Shown: in pieces, positions 43,193 through 49,171 of the stretch | Numbering within the stretch: the first letter of the stretch is position 1 | Layout of the letters: every line of letters begins with the position of its first letter | Source: Gammaproteobacteria bacterium | Lineage (GTDB): Bacteria > Pseudomonadota > Gammaproteobacteria > Pseudomonadales > Azotimanducaceae | Direction of reading: 5' to 3' | DNA: 49,171 bases | Assembly: GCA_007694905.1 (NCBI GenBank) | Contig: REEU01000114.1 | Span: forward strand, 1-49,171 | Made by a program: the position numbers and the translations under genes | The notes under the pieces: model-generated | Database searches by the model: none | Seen by the model: the letters and a program-made list of their open reading frames with translations, nothing else | Told to the model about the DNA's origin: nothing

Positions 43193-43466
43193 GAGCGTTT
43201 CCTCTAGATGTGGACGATTGAAGTGACGATGAGATCGGGGGATGGCCAGGACAGTGAACGAAGTGTCGAGCGTGATCAATCGACGGTCTCGTTTTTGCCT
43301 CTGATAGGGCGATCGGCGGGAGCGCTGCAGCTGGCATGAGCGTTGAGCCAGCGGAGACCTTGCGGGTGTCGTCCTGACCTTGTGGATCGATTCGAACAGC
43401 TCCTGCGCCAGCCGGTCCTAGCGTTCAGTCCGACTGTTGCTGGAAACACGAATCAGGGGCGTTGCG

Positions 43467-44321
43467 TCAGTCTGACTCGGCCTCGTCGCGGCCGCGCTGC
43501 CGCGCCTCGGCTTCGAGGCGTGCTTCCTCGATCTCGTCGAGCACCGCGTCGACGTCGGCCGCGGCTTCGTCGAATACGAAGGTACCGCTGAGTCGGCTGT
43601 CGGGCGTGAGGGTGCCCGCTTCATAGCGGGCCCAGATCTCATGGGCGTATTGGGTCTCGAGCAGTTCCGGCGCATAGCGGCCGAAGGATGCGCGCATGTT
43701 GTTGATGTCCCGGGTGAGCATACGAAACGCATTGTTGTTGCCGGCTGCGTTCACCGCCTGGGGCAGGTCGATGATCACCGGTCCGTCTGAGTCGATCAGA
43801 ACGTTGTACTCGGACAGATCGCCATGGATGAGTCCGGCGCAGAGCATGCGCACGATCTGGGTGATCATGAATCCGTGCCAAGTGCGCGCTTGTTCAGGGG
43901 TCATGGTGACTTCGTGGAGTTGCGGAGCGGTGACGCCATCGGCATCGGTCACCAGTTCCATGAGCAGCACCCCGTCATAGACTCCGAAGGGATGAGGAAC
44001 CCGGACGTCGGCGCGGTGAAGATTGTAGAGGGCGTCCACCTCTGCATTCTTCCACTCGGCCTCCTGCACCCGGCGGCCATGGCGGCCGCGCTTGCCCATG
44101 GCCCGCGCATCGCGACTGCCGCGGGCCTTGCGGCCCTCCTGATACTCCGCGAGCTTGTGGAAGCCGCGGTGCTCGGCCTCCTTGTACACTTTGGCGCACA
44201 GCGTCTTCTCGCCCTGTGCAACGATGTACACGGAGGCCTCCTTGCCGCTCTTCAGCGCGCACACCACCGTGTCGATGACGCCCTGCTCGATGAGCGGTTG
44301 CAGGCCCCTCGGGACTTTCAT
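43467..44321 (-). CDS. RIO1-like serine/threonine protein kinase (PA4780 family)
   Basis: Atypical protein kinase of the bacterial RIO-like group, 284 aa. The glycine loop GKEASVYIV with Lys in LCAKVYKEAE, the catalytic loop LIHGDLSEYNVLI (His-Gly-Asp, Asn) and the metal-binding segment VIIDLPQAV (Asp) are intact. The N-terminal basic RGRHGRRV region fits the family. The C-terminus is an Asp/Glu-rich helix. ATG 44321 has GAGG 5 nt upstream. In other bacteria this family has been tied to motility and ribosome-related phenotypes, but the substrate here is unknown. Two very small Lys-rich genes lie just upstream in the same direction. Confidence 0.9.
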   Translation of the reverse strand: MKVPRGLQPLIEQGVIDTVVCALKSGKEASVYIVAQGEKTLCAKVYKEAEHRGFHKLAEYQEGRKARGSRDARAMGKRGRHGRRVQEAEWKNAEVDALYNLHRADVRVPHPFGVYDGVLLMELVTDADGVTAPQLHEVTMTPEQARTWHGFMITQIVRMLCAGLIHGDLSEYNVLIDSDGPVIIDLPQAVNAAGNNNAFRMLTRDINNMRASFGRYAPELLETQYAHEIWARYEAGTLTPDSRLSGTFVFDEAAADVDAVLDEIEEARLEAEARQRGRDEAESD

Positions 44322-44378
44322 TGCACCTCTGCGTGAAGGCGGGAGAGCGCGCCGGCTGGTGCCGGCGCGGTTGGTGAA

Positions 44379-44492
44379 TCAGATATCGCGCTGGTTCTTA
44401 GCCTTCTCGGCCTTGGCTGCGCGCTTCTCCTTCAGGTTCATCGCGGGCTTCTTTTTCGCGTCCTTCTTCTTACTGTCCATGCCCTTGCTCAT
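44379..44492 (-). CDS. Very small Lys-rich protein (37 aa)
   Basis: Starts at ATG 44492, which overlaps the stop of the upstream small gene (ATGA), and ends at TGA 44379-44381. The product MSKGMDSKKKDAKKKPAMN... NQRDI is basic and mostly Lys/Ala, helical in pattern. The coupled start and clean end argue for a real gene. I do not recognise a family. It may bind nucleic acid or ribosomes because of its charge. Confidence 0.6.
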   Translation of the reverse strand: MSKGMDSKKKDAKKKPAMNLKEKRAAKAEKAKNQRDI

Positions 44493-44671
44493 GAGGGTGT
44501 GTCCTGCTCGTCAGTTGCGGGCGCCTGCGCGTCGCCCGGGGCGTCGTGCTCGTTATCGGGCGCCTCGGCATTGCCGCTGCGCTCGAGCTTCTTCTGGCGC
44601 TTTTCTTCCTTCTTCTTGTTCTTCTTGAGCTCGCGCTGTCGTTTCTCGAATCCGTAGTTTTGTCTGGCCAT
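44489..44671 (-). CDS. Small Lys/Arg-rich protein (60 aa)
   Basis: A 60-aa protein starting MARQNYGFEKRQRELKKNKK, basic in its first half with a long Lys/Glu helix (KEEKRQKKLER) and an acidic, disordered second half. AGGAG 5 nt before ATG 44671 is a strong RBS. Small proteins of this kind, with a NYGFEKRQREL-like start, occur widely in gammaproteobacteria but have no defined role. It is coupled to the 37-aa gene and lies upstream of the RIO-like kinase. Confidence 0.75.
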   Translation of the reverse strand: MARQNYGFEKRQRELKKNKKKEEKRQKKLERSGNAEAPDNEHDAPGDAQAPATDEQDTPS

Positions 44672-44764
44672 GAGTACTCCTGGAAGTGCGTGTCCCAGTG
44701 TAGCTGGATTCGAGCCGGAACGTTCGCGCGGGTTCGGGGCTCGACGCTGCCGCGGCTCGTCGGA

Positions 44765-45235
44765 TCACGGAGACGCTGCGTCCTTTGGAACGATGTCCAC
44801 CACGAGCGCCCGGGCGGCGGTCTCGCCGCTGTTGTGCCACCAGTGCAGGAGCCCGCTGTACTCGAAGGAGGCATCGCCGGCCCGCCGCAGTACGGGTTCG
44901 TCCTCGTCGTTGCGGTATTCGAGGAGCGCGCCTTCGAGGATGTAGGCGACACCTGGTCGACCGGTGTGGGCGTGCACGCCGACGACGCCCCCCGGCGCGA
45001 TGACCAGTTCCCGAGCGCGCAGCACATGGCCGTCCGGGGCCGCGTCGAACTCGCCGGCCAGCGGAATGGCGCCGAGGGCATGAATGGCCTCCACTCCGGT
45101 GGTTTCCCTGGGCCCCTTGGCCTGAAGTTCGCGGGCCCGTTCCCGTTCCTCCTCGGGAACGACGTCCAGGCCCGGATGAGCATGGCCGGCCAGCGCCAGG
45201 CACATCATGATGGGTAAACCGATGCGTGTTCTCAT
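44765..45235 (-). CDS. Exported cupin-domain protein
   Basis: Single cupin protein, 156 aa, with a short signal peptide (LPIMMCLALAGHA) and the cupin motif 1 segment APGGVVGVHAHTGRPGVAYILEG, holding the His pair and Glu that usually bind metal. Motif 2 is less clear (LLHWWHNSGETA). AGGAG 7 nt before ATG 45235. Cupins range from storage proteins to dioxygenases, so no reaction is given. The gene is divergent from the STAS-like gene at 45383. Confidence 0.8.
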   Translation of the reverse strand: MRTRIGLPIMMCLALAGHAHPGLDVVPEEERERARELQAKGPRETTGVEAIHALGAIPLAGEFDAAPDGHVLRARELVIAPGGVVGVHAHTGRPGVAYILEGALLEYRNDEDEPVLRRAGDASFEYSGLLHWWHNSGETAARALVVDIVPKDAASP

Positions 45236-45382
45236 GCTGCTGCTCCTGTCGATCCCGGCCCTGGACGCGTGCCATCCATCCTAACCTGGGAGGCGCTTTC
45301 GTGAGCAGCGTTGCGGCTGGTTCCCGGGGTCTGATTGACGGTACCTTAGGGCCTTCGACGAACCTGCTTCGGTTGCTGCGCG

Positions 45383-45772
45383 ATGGTCATCGACAGCAAT
45401 ACCTATCCCGACGTGCTGCTCGTGCGGCTCTCAGGGTCGGCCTCCTGGGAATCGGTGCGGGATTGGTTGGCCGAACTCGAGAACGTGCCGGCCTATCGTG
45501 AGGCGAACGATGCCATTTTCGATCTTTCGGAGGTGGAGCTCTCAAACCTGTCCCAGGCTGAAGTGCGCCGCATCGTACAGGGTCTGCGAGGCCGCGAAGG
45601 GCGAGGTCCGACACGCGTCGCTTACGTGGTCGCGGGCGAACTGGGCTTCGGCATTCTGCGGATGTTCGCGTCGCTTGCCGACATGCAGGTACGGCGTACC
45701 CGGAGCGTGTGCCGGTCCACGGCCGATGCCCTGGCATGGCTGCAGGCGTCGCCGGAGCGGACGGACGCATGA
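45383..45772 (+). CDS. STAS/SpoIIAA-like domain protein
   Basis: 129-aa soluble protein of the SpoIIAA-like (STAS-like) type, with a small alpha/beta fold: VLLVRLSGSASWESVRDWLAELENVPAYR, AIFDLSEVELSNLSQAEVRRIVQGL, TRVAYVVAGELGFGILRMF and an end ALAWLQASPE. Such proteins bind lipids or regulate partners, but no role can be read here. ATG 45383 is the best start, though without a clear RBS. It precedes yjbQ by 67 nt. Confidence 0.7.
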   Translation: MVIDSNTYPDVLLVRLSGSASWESVRDWLAELENVPAYREANDAIFDLSEVELSNLSQAEVRRIVQGLRGREGRGPTRVAYVVAGELGFGILRMFASLADMQVRRTRSVCRSTADALAWLQASPERTDA

Positions 45773-45839
45773 CGCGACAGATACGTTGCAGGCAGACAAG
45801 GTGTCCGCGCTGGAAGATGGCCGACGCGGAGGTAGGGTC

Positions 45840-46253
45840 GTGATTCAGTCCGAAATCGTCATCTCGACGCCCGGTCGGGGCATTCACGACATCACGAACG
45901 CGATTGCAGAGGTCGCCGAGGGTGCCGGCGTGGGGATCGGCCTGTGTCATGTTTTCATTCGTCACACGAGTGCCTCGCTTGTGATCACGGAGAATGCCGA
46001 CCCGGACGTCCACCGCGATCTAGAGAGCTTTCTGGGTGACCTGGTCCCGGATGGGGATCCGCGCTTCGTGCATCGTTCCGAGGGTCCGGACGACATGCCC
46101 GCCCACGTTCGCAGCGCCCTTACCCAGACCCATCTCACGATCCCGATCACAGCTGGTCAGCTCGCGCTCGGCACCTGGCAGGGCGTCTACCTCTGGGAAC
46201 ATCGCACGCGAGCCCACAAAAGGCGCGTGGTGGTGACGGTCGAAGGACGTTGA
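45840..46253 (+). CDS. YjbQ family protein (UPF0047)
   Basis: Protein of the YjbQ/UPF0047 family, 137 aa, the standard length. Conserved blocks: GRGIHDITNAIAEVAEGAGVGIGLCHVFIRHTSASLVITEN and DPDVHRDLESFL, then TIPITAGQLALGTWQGVYLWEHR. Some members have a weak thiamine-phosphate-synthase-like activity, but their true role is unsettled. GTG 45840 has GGAGG at 8 nt and begins the conserved part. Confidence 0.92.
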   Translation: MIQSEIVISTPGRGIHDITNAIAEVAEGAGVGIGLCHVFIRHTSASLVITENADPDVHRDLESFLGDLVPDGDPRFVHRSEGPDDMPAHVRSALTQTHLTIPITAGQLALGTWQGVYLWEHRTRAHKRRVVVTVEGR

Positions 46254-46265
46254 CGGCAGCGCTGG

Positions 46266-47105
46266 TCAGTGCGCGTCCGGATCCCACATGTCGGTCCAGG
46301 GTCCAAGGTACTGGCCGCCGTCTGCGATCAGGGCCGCTCCGTTGATGTAGGCGGCGGCCGGTGAGCACAGAAAGACCGTGGTCGCCGCGACCTCCTCCGC
46401 AGTGCCGAGGCGATGGGCGGGAATGTCCTGGATCTGCAACGCCTCGTAGTCCGCTCTTTCGGCCTTGGCGTACTCTTCTACGCGCAGACCTTCGGTCGCC
46501 ACGCTGCCCGGAGCGAGTGCGTTCACGCGCACCCCGTGGCGGGCGTAGTAGTAGGCCAGCGACCGGGTCATGCTGACGACGCCTGCTCGTGCCGCACCGG
46601 AGTGGACGAATGGCGGCGCCCCACGCTCGAAGGAATAGACGTGGACGATATTGACGATGGCCCCGGTGCGTCGTGCAAGCATCTGCGCGCCGACCCGACT
46701 GCAAAGGTTCCAGGTGCCATTCAGATTCAGATCCACCACCGCCCGCCAACCCGAATCGCTGATGTCCCAGGGTCGGGCCGGGAACTGACCGCCGGCGTTG
46801 TTCACCAGAACGTCGATGGTCCCGAAGCGCTCGATGCTGCGCGCGACGAGGTCATCCACCTGCGCCGGCTCACGAATGGACATCGCCACGTCCAGACAGT
46901 CGGCGCCGAGGGCGCGAATCGCGTCTGCGGTGGGCTTGAGATTCTCCGCTTTGCGGCTCGCGATCACCAGGTTCGCGCCGAGGCGGGCGAACGCCAACGC
47001 GATGGCGCGCCCGATACCGCGGCCGCCACCGGTGACGAGCACCGTCCGATCGCGGAACAGATTCGGCGCGAATGTCGCCAAAGGGTCGTGAGCAGTTGTC
47101 GTCAT
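46266..47105 (-). CDS. SDR-family oxidoreductase, trans-2-enoyl-CoA reductase (PECR)-like
   Basis: Short-chain dehydrogenase, 279 aa. The NAD(P) motif is TGGGRGIGRAIALAFA. The active-site region is unusual: Ser/Tyr/Lys are not in the standard positions, and the helix reads VHSGAARAGVVSMTRSLA. HSGAARAGV is the signature of peroxisomal trans-2-enoyl-CoA reductase and dienoyl-CoA reductases, so acyl-CoA reduction is likely. NNAG (LVNNAGG) and ADGGQYLGPW are conserved. ATG 47105 follows GGAGGAG. It is convergent with yjbQ (stops 12 nt apart) and divergent from the phosphatase at 47192. Confidence 0.88.
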   Translation of the reverse strand: MTTTAHDPLATFAPNLFRDRTVLVTGGGRGIGRAIALAFARLGANLVIASRKAENLKPTADAIRALGADCLDVAMSIREPAQVDDLVARSIERFGTIDVLVNNAGGQFPARPWDISDSGWRAVVDLNLNGTWNLCSRVGAQMLARRTGAIVNIVHVYSFERGAPPFVHSGAARAGVVSMTRSLAYYYARHGVRVNALAPGSVATEGLRVEEYAKAERADYEALQIQDIPAHRLGTAEEVAATTVFLCSPAAAYINGAALIADGGQYLGPWTDMWDPDAH

Positions 47106-47191
47106 GGTCTCCTCCATTCTCCATGGTACCGCCACCGCAGGGCTTCCTTCCAAACTGCTAACCTTGGTGTCGTGCCTGCAAGGAGCTGCCC

Positions 47192-47677
47192 ATGACCCGA
47201 CCCATTGTGCTCGCCGTCTGCCTCGGTAACATCTGTCGCTCACCCACCGCGGAGGCCGCGCTCAGGGAAGCGGCTGACGAACTCGGAGTCGAACTCGACG
47301 TGCGTTCGGCCGGGACCGGTGACTGGCACGTGGGACATCCTCCGGACCCGCGCATGCGCGAAGCGGCCGCGGCGCAAGGGCTGTCTTTGTCTGGCACGGC
47401 CGAGCAGGTGGATGCGGCGTCCCTCGATGCGTCCCATCTGGTGCTGGCCATGGATCGATCGAACCTCGCGGACCTGCAACGCCTCGCACACGTCGCACAG
47501 GTCAGCACCGACATCCGACTGTTCCGTGACTTCGACCCCGAAGCTGGCGGCGACGCGGACGTTCCGGATCCGTACTACGGTGGCCCCGATGGCTTCGTCG
47601 AGGTGGTGCGCATGGTCCGGCGTACGTCCCGGCAGGTTGTGGAGCTGATTGCCAGCGGTGAACTCGGGAAGCGCTGA
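47192..47677 (+). CDS. Low-molecular-weight protein-tyrosine-phosphatase family protein
   Basis: LMW phosphatase, 161 aa. The P-loop CLGNICRS (Cys10, Arg16) and the general acid in DPYYGG are intact. In several bacteria a gene of this family sits beside a fructosamine-3-kinase homologue, and its product acts on ribulosamine/erythrulosamine 5-phosphates rather than phosphotyrosine. Here the kinase starts 25 nt downstream, so a protein-deglycation role is plausible. AAGGAG precedes ATG 47192. Phosphotyrosine hydrolysis remains an alternative. Confidence 0.9.
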   Translation: MTRPIVLAVCLGNICRSPTAEAALREAADELGVELDVRSAGTGDWHVGHPPDPRMREAAAAQGLSLSGTAEQVDAASLDASHLVLAMDRSNLADLQRLAHVAQVSTDIRLFRDFDPEAGGDADVPDPYYGGPDGFVEVVRMVRRTSRQVVELIASGELGKR

Positions 47678-47702
47678 TTGCAATGCAGGAGCATCGAAGA
47701 CT

Positions 47703-48503
47703 ATGAACTTGGGCGATATGCCTGACCTTCCCGACGGTCTGCCCGAGGCGCGCTCGGCGCGTCCCATGGCCGGCGGCGACGTGGCCGCGGTCTGGGATGT
47801 CACGCTCATGGATGGCCGCCGGGTCGTGGTGAAGACGGGCGGCGGTGACCCTGATCTGGAAGCGGAGGGTCTTCAGGCGCTGGCCGCAGCCGGTGCGCCG
47901 ACACCTGCCGTGCTGGCGCAATCAGACCGTACGCTCGTGCTCGAGTACGTGGACGGACCGGCGGCTGGGTGGGAAGAGCTCGGCCGTGCGCTCGCCAGCG
48001 TTCATCGCGCCTCGTCTGATCGCTTTGGCTGGCATCGCGACAACCTGATCGGTTCCCTGCCGCAGGCGAACGATGCGACGACGAACTGGCCGGAGTTCTA
48101 CCTCGAGTACCGTCTGCGCCCTTGGCTGGCCTGCCTGCCAGGCGTGTTGCGCGGACGCCTCGAGCGCGCCATGGCGCGAGCGCTGCCGGCGCTGCTTGAG
48201 CGCGACGTCGTGCCGAGCCTGGTCCACGGCGATCTCTGGAGTGGCAACGTCGTCGCCGGTCGCTGGTTGATCGACCCGGCAGTCCACTATGCCGATCGCG
48301 AACTCGATTTCGCTATGCTGGATCTGTTCGGCTCGATCCCTGCGTCGATGCAAGCGGGCTACGATGCGATTTGGCCGCTCGATCCAGGCTGGCAAGAACG
48401 TCGACCTGCGCTGCAGATCTACCACCTGCTGGTGCACGTGCGCCTGTTCGGCAGCAGCTATTGCGGCGCTGTGTCCGCGCGCCTGGACGCGCTCGGCGTC
48501 TGA
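47703..48503 (+). CDS. Fructosamine/ketosamine-3-kinase family protein
   Basis: Kinase of the fructosamine-3-kinase family that phosphorylates sugar adducts on proteins so that they fall off, 266 aa. The sugar/ATP site GDVAAVWDVTLMDGRRVVVKTG (with the Lys), catalytic LVHGDLWSGNV and metal-binding IDPAVHYADRELDFAML are all conserved. ATG 47703 is chosen; ATG 47718 is an alternative. Bacterial members often act on ribulosamines and erythrulosamines. It pairs with the LMW phosphatase just upstream. Confidence 0.92.
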   Translation: MNLGDMPDLPDGLPEARSARPMAGGDVAAVWDVTLMDGRRVVVKTGGGDPDLEAEGLQALAAAGAPTPAVLAQSDRTLVLEYVDGPAAGWEELGRALASVHRASSDRFGWHRDNLIGSLPQANDATTNWPEFYLEYRLRPWLACLPGVLRGRLERAMARALPALLERDVVPSLVHGDLWSGNVVAGRWLIDPAVHYADRELDFAMLDLFGSIPASMQAGYDAIWPLDPGWQERRPALQIYHLLVHVRLFGSSYCGAVSARLDALGV

Positions 48504-48560
48504 GTACCCGTTACTGGTACACTGCGCCTGCGGGCATTCGTTCCGATCAGGTTGTTCCTC

Positions 48561-49067
48561 ATGTTCGACACTCTCGACCTGCCGTTCATGCTGTTGCTGG
48601 CGGGCGGTCTCATCGTTCTTTCTCTGCTCGGTTATCTCGGCTGGCTGCTGCTGCAGCTCAGGCGGCAGCAGCGTCGAGACGCGGCGGTGCAGACTCAGCT
48701 CGACGACAGCAATCAGGCGCAGCACGAACAGCGGCGCAAAAGCATCGAGCTGATCGCGCTCGCCGCCATCCACGGTGACTGCGAGCTGTCTGAGGCATGT
48801 ATTCGCATCAAGCATCTGCTCGACTACTACCCGGGCCTCGCGGCGGAACCCGAGCATCGCGTCATCGGCGAGATGTACGCGGAGATCAGCAGTTTTGCGA
48901 CCCACGATGCACGGCAGGCTCTGACGGCCAGTGAGCGCTCTGCAGAGGACAGGGCGCGCTATCGCGTCCAGGAACGCTACGGCAACGCCTTCATGGCCTG
49001 CATGCAGACGCTGCATGCGCGCATGCGCGCGCTGGAGGGGAGCCGGTACGACTTCGATACCGGCTGA
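48561..49067 (+). CDS. DUF2489 domain membrane-anchored protein
   Basis: Protein of 168 aa with one N-terminal TM segment (FMLLLAGGLIVLSLLGYLGWLLL) and a cytoplasmic helical part. The family block is KSIELIALAAIHGDCELSEACIRIKHLLDYYPGL, typical of DUF2489, found beside various housekeeping genes. Function is unknown. ATG 48561 begins the TM segment; the earlier TTG at 48552 is unlikely. It is the last full gene in the window. Confidence 0.8.
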   Translation: MFDTLDLPFMLLLAGGLIVLSLLGYLGWLLLQLRRQQRRDAAVQTQLDDSNQAQHEQRRKSIELIALAAIHGDCELSEACIRIKHLLDYYPGLAAEPEHRVIGEMYAEISSFATHDARQALTASERSAEDRARYRVQERYGNAFMACMQTLHARMRALEGSRYDFDTG

Positions 49068-49074
49068 CGCTGGT

Positions 49075-49145
49075 CAGTGGGAGCCCGCCACGCACGATCG
49101 TTCACGCTGTCGCGGAAGGAACAACGGCGATGCTCGCGAGGCCCA
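49075..49145. repeat. Second copy of the 14384-type repeat
   Basis: Begins CAGTGGGAGCCCGCCACG and continues with five differences from 14384-14450. It starts 8 nt after the DUF2489 stop. After about 49141 the two copies diverge; the next ~25 nt (GGAAGTGCTGATTAATTCC) could be the start of another element, cut by the window edge. Confidence 0.75.
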
Positions 49146-49171
49146 CTAAGGAAGTGCTGATTAATTCCTCC

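Overview
This is high-GC DNA with dense, mostly bacterial-style operons. The gene set (PHA regulator and phasin, a bacterial wax ester synthase, UrcA and DUF2959 proteins, an MtrA/MtrB pair, and GTAG-type REP palindromes) suggests a free-living, aerobic gammaproteobacterium from a hydrocarbon- or marine-associated group. That placement is inference: there is no rRNA or tRNA in the window. I saw no complete mobile element, prophage or CRISPR array.

Layout. Positions 1-4.6 kb hold a Tat-exported PhoX phosphatase followed by a decayed duplicate of its own start, then an exported S9 peptidase. A leftward cluster at 4.6-7.4 kb runs barrel-like protein, methyltransferase, CPBP membrane protease and a GTDC1/QTMAN-like glycosyltransferase; the last three are joined by 4-base stop/start overlaps. 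At 7.5-13.1 kb a VC0807-type membrane protein precedes a tight four-gene electron-transfer operon: decaheme MtrA/DmsE cytochrome, MtrB/PioB porin, NAD(P)H-dependent ferric-reductase-like flavocytochrome and exported cytochrome b5. Together these could carry electrons from cytosolic NAD(P)H across both membranes, and this is the most interesting system here. A dicarboxylate symporter, a palindromic repeat element and a DUF2959 lipoprotein follow.

At 15.5-19.2 kb an acyl-CoA/aromatic-type set (crotonase, VOC protein, HCCA-isomerase-like protein, a frameshifted gene) faces an HxlR regulator across a promoter pair whose two -35 boxes share one perfect dyad. At 19.4-24 kb are a small lipoprotein, an alpha/beta hydrolase lacking its nucleophilic serine, a secreted matrixin, a SnoaL protein and a DAO oxidoreductase. 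KatG and dodecin follow. At 26.9-28.9 kb a coupled operon (membrane protein, carboxymuconolactone decarboxylase, ECF41 sigma factor) is preceded by an excellent match to the ECF41 promoter, implying autoregulation.

At 29-39.2 kb lie a GNAT, a haloalkane dehalogenase, a cluster of GTAG REP palindromes, an orphan aceE, and a storage-lipid block (two paralogous lipase-like hydrolases, DUF6489, PhaR, phasin, WS/DGAT). The block ends with an apparent halohydrin dehalogenase preceded by an octanucleotide tandem repeat carrying its ribosome binding sites. The last 10 kb contain UrcA, a quinohemoprotein alcohol dehydrogenase, an MDR reductase, a RIO-like kinase with two tiny Lys-rich proteins, a cupin, a STAS-like protein, YjbQ, an SDR, a probable protein-deglycation pair (LMW phosphatase plus fructosamine kinase) and DUF2489. 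The window ends in a second copy of the repeat found at 14.4 kb.
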